Positions 1-6,146 of a stretch of DNA of 8,914 nt are shown here, one piece after another. Every line of letters begins with the position of its first letter. The stretch's first letter is position 1. Position numbers and translations under genes: made by a program. Under the pieces are notes generated by a model. It was not told the DNA's origin and did not search any database. It was given only the letters and a program-made list of their open reading frames with translations. This DNA comes from an uncultured Prevotella sp. Lineage in GTDB: Bacteria; Bacteroidota; Bacteroidia; Bacteroidales; Bacteroidaceae. The stretch lies in contig USCM01000065.1 of NCBI GenBank assembly GCA_900553155.1, positions 1 to 8,914 on the forward strand, written 5' to 3'.

Positions 1-2
1 CA

Positions 3-791
3 CGTGACAAATCGCTGATGTACAACGATCCTCGTACTGGCATTGCTATCGGCAAGTTGATATCGCAGGAATCGGCCAACTTCTATATGTCGGTGCTTGT
101 TGACTTTATCCTTTATGACTTGAAGGTGGAGGCGCTTGAGATGTTTATGGATGACTTCGTAATACTTGACACCAAGGGATTTACACATGCCAGTGAGACT
201 GTTGCCAAGATTCGTGACTTTTGCCGTGACATTCTACACATCACGCTCCATCCCAAGAAGATATACATACAGCCTTATCAGAAGGGTGTGTTGTATGTGG
301 GCGCCATGATTAAGCCGGGGCGCATATACATAAGCAACCGCACTCTCGGAGCTGCGTTCCGTCGTGTGCATTTCTACAATACCAAGCTGCAGGAGGGCGA
401 GGGTGAGCAATATGCGGAGGCGTTCGTGGCTACTGTCAACAGCTATCTCGGGCTTATGGTGCACTACAATACCTACAACAAGCGCAAGAGGCTTATAAAG
501 CTTATCGACCGTGGTTGGTATAAATATATTATGGTCGAGGGCCATTACACTAAAATTATTCTGCGCAAGCAATTTAAATCACACAATAAAATCAAAAAAC
601 AAATCAGACATGGCAAATACAAGCAGTTCTTCATGCCGGAACTTGACGACATGGGTGCCGATTCAGCAGCTGCCCAACAAGGCTTGGCGGTTATTTATCC
701 GGATGGAGCACCTCGACCCCGACACATTCGACACCACCGTAATGTACCACCAAGTGGACTACCCTCAGCGACCGACTCTTGCCGACATTAA
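3..791 (+). CDS. DGR-type reverse transcriptase, C-terminal part (5' end outside the window)
   Basis: The reading frame is open from the left edge, so the ATG at 18 is internal and the fingers domain is missing. Visible palm motifs are DKSL (9-20), followed by IGKLISQ (48-68), which fits the (I/L/V)GxxxSQ motif-4 signature of DGR reverse transcriptases, and the catalytic FMDD box (144-155), a YMDD variant. A GVLYVGAMI segment (about 285-311) matches the hydrophobic stretch after the palm, and NSYLGLMVHYNTY (about 438-476) lies in the thumb-like region. In a DGR the enzyme copies a template repeat RNA with adenine-specific errors into a variable gene. The recognisable RT part ends near 578-600. 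The remaining frame to the TAA at 789 is His/Pro/Arg-rich, runs over the next ORF in another frame, and may not be conserved. Other RT classes (Abi, UG/DRT) share parts of these motifs, so the DGR label is likely but unproven without the template and variable repeats. Confidence 0.82.
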   Translation, partial: RDKSLMYNDPRTGIAIGKLISQESANFYMSVLVDFILYDLKVEALEMFMDDFVILDTKGFTHASETVAKIRDFCRDILHITLHPKKIYIQPYQKGVLYVGAMIKPGRIYISNRTLGAAFRRVHFYNTKLQEGEGEQYAEAFVATVNSYLGLMVHYNTYNKRKRLIKLIDRGWYKYIMVEGHYTKIILRKQFKSHNKIKKQIRHGKYKQFFMPELDDMGADSAAAQQGLAVIYPDGAPRPRHIRHHRNVPPSGLPSATDSCRH

Positions 792-882
792 GCGCACGTG
801 CCATCGCATAGCAATGGCTTATCTCGGCGAGATTAACTACAACCCTGAGACCTTCGATTTCTCGCCTTACATGGTTTATTGA
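610..882 (+). CDS. hypothetical phage protein, 90 aa
   Basis: I do not recognise this protein. The ATG at 610 was chosen because it follows an A-rich leader (about 575-609) of the kind that precedes Bacteroidetes starts; the frame is open further upstream but there it lies inside the RT. From about residue 13 the codon use looks like its neighbours, and the residue mix (many W, Y, D, P) suggests a small globular soluble protein, with no signal peptide or membrane segment. It is too short and not basic enough to resemble the DGR accessory protein Avd. It overlaps the RT reading frame by 182 nt in a different frame, which suggests that the RT originally ended earlier or that one of the two ends is altered. 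The ATG near 706 (MEHLD) is an alternative start. Confidence 0.6.
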   Translation: MANTSSSSCRNLTTWVPIQQLPNKAWRLFIRMEHLDPDTFDTTVMYHQVDYPQRPTLADIKRTCHRIAMAYLGEINYNPETFDFSPYMVY

Positions 883-910
883 TGTCCGACTGCTTGTCTG
901 GCTATTGGTG

Positions 911-919
911 TATTTTTGC
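911..919 (+). promoter_or_regulatory. possible Bacteroidetes -7 box upstream of the amidase
   Basis: TATTTTTGC matches TAnnTTTGY and lies 24 nt before the amidase ATG, in the only sizeable gap on this side (883-942). No TTG sits at the usual 17-23 nt upstream; the nearest is 14 nt away (894-896), so the promoter is weakly supported. Confidence 0.3.
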
Positions 920-942
920 ATAAACTAATTATCATTATTGTT

Positions 943-1359
943 ATGCGTAAGATTAATCTCATCATCGTTCACTGTACTGCCACCATCGAGGGCAGAGACT
1001 ATACGGTGAGCAATATCGACATGTGGCACCGCCAGAGAGGTTTTGACTGTATTGGCTACCACTATGTGGTCTATCGTGACGGCACGGTGCATGAAGGACG
1101 CTCTATATGTAAGGTAGGCGCCCATTGCAAGGGCCATAACAGCGACTCTATAGGAGTGTGCTATGTAGGAGGTGTTGGCAAAGACGGCAAGCCTAAGGAT
1201 ACTCGTACTTTGGAGCAGAAGGATGCTTTGGTGAATCTGCTGATGCGCCTGAAGCGACAATTTCCTAAGGCAGTGATAAGAGGACATCGTGACTTTGCAG
1301 CCAAGGCTTGTCCGTCGTTTGACGCTACTAAGGAGTATGCTGGTATCTCTAATCAGTAA
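943..1359 (+). CDS. N-acetylmuramoyl-L-alanine amidase, T7-lysozyme type (Amidase_2)
   Basis: This 138-aa single-domain enzyme should cleave the bond between N-acetylmuramic acid and L-alanine in peptidoglycan, acting as phage endolysin or virion-associated lysin. It lines up closely with T7 lysozyme landmarks. H10 in VHCTAT, H115 in RGHRDF and C123 in KACPSFD correspond to the zinc ligands H17, H122 and C130; Y39 in GYHY and K121 correspond to the catalytic Y46 and K128. The SIGVCYVGG strand (69-77) is also shared. There is no signal peptide, membrane segment or wall-binding domain, so export would need a holin, and none is visible here. The ATG at 943 is preferred over an in-frame TTG at 916 because it starts right before the first beta strand, as in the family. 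The next gene begins 6 nt after its stop, indicating one operon. Confidence 0.93.
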   Translation: MRKINLIIVHCTATIEGRDYTVSNIDMWHRQRGFDCIGYHYVVYRDGTVHEGRSICKVGAHCKGHNSDSIGVCYVGGVGKDGKPKDTRTLEQKDALVNLLMRLKRQFPKAVIRGHRDFAAKACPSFDATKEYAGISNQ

Positions 1360-1365
1360 TGGCGT

Positions 1366-1836
1366 ATGGCAGTACAAGGCAATGGCAATGCTCCTGGCAT
1401 GACGGCAGAAGAGTTTAACCAGAGGGTTAAGGCGTGGGGCGAGACTGTGCGCTCTCGCTCGCTTGGCTCGCTTGTTGCCGAGACCAATGTGTATAGCGGT
1501 GGGCTGCGAGCTCGCCTGAAGGCTGCCACCAACACCGACAGTGGCGACGGCTTGGCTCATGCTGTGGCTTTCAAATTTCTGCGCTATGGTGTTTTCGTGG
1601 CGTATGGTGTGGGCAATGGCTACATCCGTCAAGGCGGCAGGGTGGTGCGTGGCTCTCACGACCCTAACCGGATAGTGACGCCCGGTCCTATCAGGCGTAG
1701 GCCCGTTGACTGGCTCGACAACAATATCGAGCAGCAGATTCAAGAACTTGCAGACATCGCTGCCGACTACTATGGCGACAACGCTGCACGTGATGTGCTC
1801 GAGCAGATAGATCGAGTGACGATAGCCAAGAAATAG
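1366..1836 (+). CDS. probable phage tail completion/neck-like structural protein, 156 aa
   Basis: I cannot assign a named family with certainty. The protein has an N-terminal helical part (MTAEEFNQRVKAW), then VYSGGLRARL and FKFLRYGVFVAYGVG. That arrangement recalls the 'tGkLr...eyG' layout of HK97-gp10-like tail completion proteins. A basic, Gly/Arg-rich middle (about residues 84-115) and a C-terminal helix (QELADIAADYYGD to the end) follow. No signal peptide, membrane segment or catalytic motif is visible. Position also suggests a structural role: it is the last + strand gene before the tape measure gene if the inverted cargo gene is removed, where head-tail joining and tail completion genes usually sit. 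It starts 6 nt after the amidase stop and is closed by a strong terminator. A hand count puts one stretch (1441-1500) at about 58% GC, far above the next gene. Functional name is inference from layout. Confidence 0.6.
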   Translation: MAVQGNGNAPGMTAEEFNQRVKAWGETVRSRSLGSLVAETNVYSGGLRARLKAATNTDSGDGLAHAVAFKFLRYGVFVAYGVGNGYIRQGGRVVRGSHDPNRIVTPGPIRRRPVDWLDNNIEQQIQELADIAADYYGDNAARDVLEQIDRVTIAKK

Positions 1837-1840
1837 CACA

Positions 1841-1881
1841 AAAAAGGCAGGGAGCTAAATTATTAAGCTCTCTGCCTTTTT
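1841..1881. terminator. bidirectional intrinsic terminator
   Basis: A 16-bp inverted repeat has arms 1841-1856 and 1866-1881, a 9-nt loop, and one G/T wobble position. The left arm begins with five A and the right arm ends with five T, so the hairpin has a U-tract when transcribed in either direction. It begins 4 nt after the 156-aa gene's stop, and its other end abuts the stop codon (1882-1884) of the minus-strand gene. It therefore ends both convergent transcripts and separates the left operon from the tape measure operon. Confidence 0.9.
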
Positions 1882-2268
1882 CTATTTCATTCGTTTGATT
1901 GGTTGTTGCCAATACAAAGCCTTCAAATTTCTGAGTTTTTCGAGCGTCTTTCCAGTGAAGACCCAGTGATTATATCTGTCGAGTACCAAGTCTTTCTTGC
2001 GCATCTGTTCTATTAGATAAGGGTTCTTTAAATCGTTTTCTATATACATTGGCAACCATTGTCCGTCACGAAACATCATATCGTGTTTTTTCATTTCCCA
2101 ATAATATGTAGGTGTGTAGCCCCATTCCTTTGCCGATTTAAGCTCATAGTTTGAGTCTTCGACTCTATCGAAGAATTTTTTACCGCCTCGCTTTGTGCCT
2201 CTTATCATAAAAAGAACGGTAAGAGTCAGTACTAAAAACAATGCTTGCATTGGATCGAGATGATACAT
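1882..2268 (-). CDS. membrane-anchored hypothetical protein, probable moron cargo gene, 128 aa
   Basis: I do not recognise this protein. Residues about 7-22 (QALFLVLTLTVLFMI core) form one hydrophobic segment followed directly by a basic RGTKRGGKK stretch, predicting an inner-membrane anchor with the C-terminal domain in the cytoplasm. The rest is charged and rich in Tyr/Trp/Met (YTPTYYWEMKKHDMMF, DRYNHWVFTGK). It is the only minus-strand gene between phage morphogenesis genes, has its own candidate promoter (2302-2332) and shares a terminator. By hand count 1921-2220 is about 39% GC, against about 58% in a 60-nt sample of the preceding gene. Independent expression, opposite orientation and odd composition are the marks of a 'moron' added to a phage genome. 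Such genes often act in the lysogen, for example in superinfection exclusion, but that role is inference. A holin is less likely because of the orientation and the single segment with a long soluble tail. Confidence 0.75.
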   Translation of the reverse strand: MYHLDPMQALFLVLTLTVLFMIRGTKRGGKKFFDRVEDSNYELKSAKEWGYTPTYYWEMKKHDMMFRDGQWLPMYIENDLKNPYLIEQMRKKDLVLDRYNHWVFTGKTLEKLRNLKALYWQQPIKRMK

Positions 2269-2301
2269 AGTCGAAAGGTTTAAATTGGTTTATTCTTGCT
2301 G

Positions 2302-2332
2302 TAAAGTTAGTCATTTTTTTTGAAATACGCAA
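2302..2332 (-). promoter_or_regulatory. candidate promoter of the minus-strand 128-aa gene
   Basis: On the minus strand, TTG (2332-2330) is followed after 20 nt by TAACTTTA (2309-2302), close to the Bacteroidetes TTTG/TAnnTTTG pattern with one mismatch in the -7 box. It lies about 33 nt upstream of the ATG at 2268. The spacer contains an A8 run. Confidence 0.5.
2314..2321. repeat. T8/A8 homopolymer tract in a promoter spacer
   Basis: Eight consecutive T on the + strand (A on the minus strand) lie between the -33 and -7 elements of the candidate promoter for the 128-aa membrane gene. A tract of this length can gain or lose a base during replication, which would change the spacer. Regulatory use is inference. 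Confidence 0.5.
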
Positions 2333-2358
2333 GTTTTGTGATGCCTTATTTTGCGTCC

Positions 2359-2390
2359 TTTGCCACTATATTTTTATGGGTTATTTTTGT
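2359..2390 (+). promoter_or_regulatory. Bacteroidetes-type promoter of the tape measure operon
   Basis: TTTG (2359-2362) is followed by a 19-nt spacer and TATTTTTGT (2382-2390), a full match to the Bacteroidetes TTTG-N(17-23)-TAnnTTTGY promoter. The tape measure ATG is only 22 nt after the -7 box, giving a very short leader. This promoter would restart transcription of the tail genes after the upstream terminator and the inserted minus-strand gene. Confidence 0.75.
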
Positions 2391-2411
2391 GGCAATTAAA
2401 ACTTGTTAGAT

Positions 2412-5400
2412 ATGGCTAAAACATACAGTCGTACTGTCAAGGTGTATCTTGACGGTGCACAGATAGACAATAGTGTTCCTGCTATCCAGAAGAAGATTCG
2501 TGAACTTACACGTGATGTAAAGAAGATGACAATCGGCACGGAGGAGTATAACAAGACGGTGAAAAGCATTTCTGAGCTTAACTCTATTCTGGCAGAACAT
2601 AAGCGTGCCATTCGTGGCGTAGCTGAAGAGAACAAGTCGCTCGGGCAGCGTTTAAGCAGTGTGGCAGACTTTTTCAACAAATGGTACTACTCTCTACAGA
2701 CGGGTCTTGACGCTTTGGGTGGTGTGACTACAACTATTCGCCAATGCGTTAAGGATTTTGCCGACATGGAGGAGGCAATGGCAGATGTGCGCAAATATAC
2801 TGGCCAGACTGCTGAGCAGGTACACGAGATGAACGAGGACTTCAAACGTATGGATACTCGCACCTCGCGCGAACAGCTCAATGCCCTTGCTGGTGCAGCA
2901 GGCCGCCTCGGCATCACCAACCAAAAGATGATTGAGGAGTTTGTCGATGGCGCCGACAAAATTAATGTGGCGCTTGGCGATGACCTCGGCGAGGGGGCCG
3001 TTGACAAGATTGGCAAACTCGCCCACATGTTCGGTGAGGACGAGAATAAGGGCTTGCGTGGGGCGATGCTTGCCACTGGTTCTGCTGTCAATGACCTTGC
3101 TCAGTCATCGTCGGCCAATGCCGGATATATTGTGGACTTCACTGCAGACCTTTCGGGTGTGGCTATTCAGGCGGGTATGACGCAAGCTCAGATTATGGGT
3201 TTGGCTTCTGCCCTCGACCAAAATATGCAGGAGGAAGCTACGGCTTCAACCGTATTCTCTCAACTCATTACTAAGATGTACCAAGAGCCGGCACGTTTTG
3301 CTACCCTCGCTGGCGAAGATGTCAAGGAGTTCACTAAGCTCCTTAAGACTAATGCAAACGAGGCTCTTTTGAAGTTTCTTTCTGCTATGCAGGCAACTGG
3401 TGGTTTTGATAAGATGGCACCACTGTTCTCAGAGATGAAGCTTGAGGGTACTCGTGCCGTAGGTGTTCTATCTTCAGTGGCCACACATTTAGACCAGGTG
3501 AGGGAGGCTCAAAAGGTGGCTTTTAACGCCTACAATGAGGGCAACAGTGTGATTGAGGAGTTTAATGTGCAGAACAATACTGTGCAAGCAGGCATAGATA
3601 AAGCGAAGAAGCAGTTCCTTGACCTTAGTGTTGAGCTTGGCGAGAAACTGTTGCCACTTATACAAAAGGGCATCAGTACGGGGTCTATGGCTGTGAAGAT
3701 TCTCAGCACAGTCACTAACTTTGTTATTGCCCATCGCAAGGCTCTAATAACACTTAGTACCACGATTGGCGCTTATGTAGCCGGTGTTAAACTCTCTGTA
3801 TTATGGAAGCAGCGAGCTATAGCTACTGAAAAACTCTCGGCTTTTTGGCATGCCATACAAGACAAGTGGCTCATGACAATCATGCTGCGCCATGCTGTAC
3901 TCAATGGCACCATGTCGAAGACTGTTGCCCTTCAAAAGATGCTCAATGTCGTAATTGGTGCTAATCCGTTCGGCGTGTTCCTTGCCGCTATTACGGCTGT
4001 CACTACTGCTTTGGTATTGTATCGTCAAAAGCTCGACGATACTGCCATTGCACAAAATAAGCTTTCTGAGATTCGTCAAGAGGCTGCCTCCAAGGTTGGC
4101 GAGCAGGAGACAAAAATACGTGCTCTGATTGAAGCTGCCAAAGATGAGAGCATGAGCATGGATGATCGTCGCAAGGCTGTTGCACAACTCAACAAAATTA
4201 TTCCTGGCTATAATGCGCAACTTGATGAAACGACACGCAAGTATAAAGCCAACGATAAAGCTCTTAAAGATTACCTCGTATCGCTTCAACGCAAGTATGA
4301 GTTGGAGGGTGCCAAGGATGAGTTGCGCCGTCTTGGCGGTGAGATTGCCAAGGAGCGCGTCAAGCTCCGCAAAGCTCAAGAAGACTTCGACAAGGCTAAG
4401 GACAGACACAATAAGGTGAACAACCAAACTGCCTATATGCCTTCGACATGGCAGGCTGGTGTGGGCATTGCCACATCTACCTCGAATGAGGTGAAGGCTG
4501 TGGAGGAATCTAATGAGAAACTCCGTAAATTAATGGCAGAGCGTGAGGGTATTGTAAAGGTTTATGGTGGTGATTTAAAGGCTGATGCAGTTAAAGGTTC
4601 CAAAACTAAAGAAACACCAGGCTCTGGCAACAAGCCCGGCCACTACGTTTCAGCTGAGGACAAGGCTGCTAACAAGGCCGAGATAGAAGCTCGTAAGAAG
4701 GTCCAAAAAGACCTCGATGCTATTACTGCAGAGTATGAAACCAAGCGTACCAAGGCCAAGGAGGATTATCTGAAGGGCGATATTGCAACGCAAGAGGATT
4801 ACAACCGCAAGATTGAGGACTTGCAGCTCGAAGAACTTAACAAGAAGCTTGAGGTTGCCGGCATTGAGCCGAAGAAGCGTGCCGAGATAGAGAAGAAGAT
4901 TCTGGACTATAAGGTGAAGCTTTACGACCAGCTCCGTGAGATTGAGCAGTCGTTCGGTGATACAGAGGCTGAGCAGCTCGCCCATGAGCTTGACACCATC
5001 AAGCAGAAGTATGACCAGGACCTCGCTCTACTCAACAACCTTCACGATAAGAAACTCATCAGCGAGTCGCAATACCAGGCTGACCTTAAAAAGCTCAAAG
5101 AGCGTTTTATTGCCGACACCGACAAGGCCAACAAAGAGTCGAGCAGTCGTGTCATCAGCGACGCCAAGGCTACATTCGACGATTTAATGGAGAGCCAGCG
5201 CAAGGCCAACATAAAGGCTGGCAACATCGATGAGCAGAGTCAGAGTGATAGAACTGAGGCATGGAAAGGCTACCTTCAAAAGATTCTCGATGATACCTCG
5301 CTCAATGGTGAGCAGCGTCTTGCCGTACAGCAGGAGATTGAGGATGCCGATATTGACCTTACTGAAGATGCACTCAAACAGAAACAAGACCTTACGCAGA

Positions 5401-6146
5401 AGTACAATGACATTTTGTGCAATGTGATTGTGCAAGCAGGGCAGCAGCTCGGTGAGCAACTAGGCAAGGTGCTACAAGGCGAAAAGGCGGACTTCAAAGA
5501 TTTTCTCCGTGGCATCCTTACTCTTATGATTGATGCATTGGAAAAGACTGTTCTTGCAGCTCGTGCAGCGAGCATTGCTAAGAATGTGAGCACTCTTGGT
5601 TTTGCTGGTCTTGCCAAGGCTGCTGTAGAGACTGCCCTTATCACTGCAGCTTTTGAAATGGCCAAGGCTGCCGTTGGTAGCTTCGACACTGGTGGCTTCA
5701 CACCTGCTGGTCCATGGGATAAGCCACAAGGCGTAGTCCATTCCAACGAGTTCGTTGCCAACCGATTTGCAACAGCCAACCCCAATGTGCTGCCAGTTCT
5801 TAACCTCATCGACGAAGCGCAGCGTTCTGGTAGCGTCTCGAGACTGTCGCCCGATGATATTGCTGCAGTAATCCCGACGACACAGCGTCAGTTTGCCAGT
5901 GGTGCTATGGCATCAGGTGGTCGTAGTTCTGCGGGGGTGAGTGTGGCGCAAGGTGCCATGCAAGCGGCACCTCAAGATGCTGCCCTAACAGCTGTCCTCT
6001 CGCGTGTCGTGCGCTCGCTCAATACGCTCGACCGTCGCTTCTCGACACCTATTATAGCAGAGACATACGCCACGGGCAAGCATGGCACCATCGAGGCTGA
6101 GCGCCTGGTTAATAAAATGAAGTCTAACGTTAGCAGAAAAAGATAA
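2412..6146 (+). CDS. phage tail tape measure protein, 1244 aa
   Basis: This protein sets tail length and occupies the tail tube until DNA ejection. Residues 1-100 carry a short beta start (RTVKVYLDG) and helices. From about residue 119 (MEEAMADVRKYTG) to about 410 is the conserved TP901-type tape measure domain, with AGAAGRLGI, GLASALDQNM and EATASTVFSQL stretches. Hydrophobic segments follow at about 429-465 and 517-537 (NPFGVFLAAITAVTTALVLY), as expected for a protein that helps DNA cross the membrane. Residues about 545-1010 are long charged helices, probably coiled coil, rich in K/E/A/L. The C-terminal region has the typical FDTGGFTPAG and GVVHSNEFVAN sequence (about 1091-1120). The ATG at 2412 is preferred over an in-frame TTG at 2403 because it follows the promoter and fits family starts. 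The stop overlaps the next gene's ATG by 1 nt, indicating translational coupling. Nothing appears broken. Confidence 0.95.
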   Translation: MAKTYSRTVKVYLDGAQIDNSVPAIQKKIRELTRDVKKMTIGTEEYNKTVKSISELNSILAEHKRAIRGVAEENKSLGQRLSSVADFFNKWYYSLQTGLDALGGVTTTIRQCVKDFADMEEAMADVRKYTGQTAEQVHEMNEDFKRMDTRTSREQLNALAGAAGRLGITNQKMIEEFVDGADKINVALGDDLGEGAVDKIGKLAHMFGEDENKGLRGAMLATGSAVNDLAQSSSANAGYIVDFTADLSGVAIQAGMTQAQIMGLASALDQNMQEEATASTVFSQLITKMYQEPARFATLAGEDVKEFTKLLKTNANEALLKFLSAMQATGGFDKMAPLFSEMKLEGTRAVGVLSSVATHLDQVREAQKVAFNAYNEGNSVIEEFNVQNNTVQAGIDKAKKQFLDLSVELGEKLLPLIQKGISTGSMAVKILSTVTNFVIAHRKALITLSTTIGAYVAGVKLSVLWKQRAIATEKLSAFWHAIQDKWLMTIMLRHAVLNGTMSKTVALQKMLNVVIGANPFGVFLAAITAVTTALVLYRQKLDDTAIAQNKLSEIRQEAASKVGEQETKIRALIEAAKDESMSMDDRRKAVAQLNKIIPGYNAQLDETTRKYKANDKALKDYLVSLQRKYELEGAKDELRRLGGEIAKERVKLRKAQEDFDKAKDRHNKVNNQTAYMPSTWQAGVGIATSTSNEVKAVEESNEKLRKLMAEREGIVKVYGGDLKADAVKGSKTKETPGSGNKPGHYVSAEDKAANKAEIEARKKVQKDLDAITAEYETKRTKAKEDYLKGDIATQEDYNRKIEDLQLEELNKKLEVAGIEPKKRAEIEKKILDYKVKLYDQLREIEQSFGDTEAEQLAHELDTIKQKYDQDLALLNNLHDKKLISESQYQADLKKLKERFIADTDKANKESSSRVISDAKATFDDLMESQRKANIKAGNIDEQSQSDRTEAWKGYLQKILDDTSLNGEQRLAVQQEIEDADIDLTEDALKQKQDLTQKYNDILCNVIVQAGQQLGEQLGKVLQGEKADFKDFLRGILTLMIDALEKTVLAARAASIAKNVSTLGFAGLAKAAVETALITAAFEMAKAAVGSFDTGGFTPAGPWDKPQGVVHSNEFVANRFATANPNVLPVLNLIDEAQRSGSVSRLSPDDIAAVIPTTQRQFASGAMASGGRSSAGVSVAQGAMQAAPQDAALTAVLSRVVRSLNTLDRRFSTPIIAETYATGKHGTIEAERLVNKMKSNVSRKR

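Noticed and set aside
883..942. Possible DGR template repeat downstream of the RT
   Set aside because: The gap is only 60 nt, is T-rich rather than adenine-bearing, and has no partner repeat in the window.
1436..1475. Short GCTCGC/GCTTG-like repeats in the 156-aa gene
   Set aside because: They are a few imperfect short copies within an in-frame Arg/Ser/Leu codon stretch, without regular spacing; this is not a CRISPR or a functional repeat array.
925..1839. Long minus-strand ORF of 304 aa across the amidase and the 156-aa gene
   Set aside because: It lies antisense to two well-supported genes and its translation is Ser/His/Ala-rich with no recognisable motif; it reflects codon bias on the opposite strand.
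1882..2268. Holin candidate for the amidase
   Set aside because: It has one membrane segment with a long, charged cytoplasmic domain, sits on the opposite strand, and has its own promoter, so it would not be co-expressed with the amidase.
3801..4427. Minus-strand ORF of 208 aa inside the tape measure gene
   Set aside because: It is antisense to the conserved tape measure coding sequence, and its Leu/Ile-rich translation is typical of a shadow of a Lys/Glu-rich coiled coil.
5276..5809. Minus-strand ORF of 177 aa at the 3' end of the tape measure gene
   Set aside because: It is antisense to the conserved FDTGGF/HSNEFVAN region, with no promoter or start context and a composition unlike a real protein.
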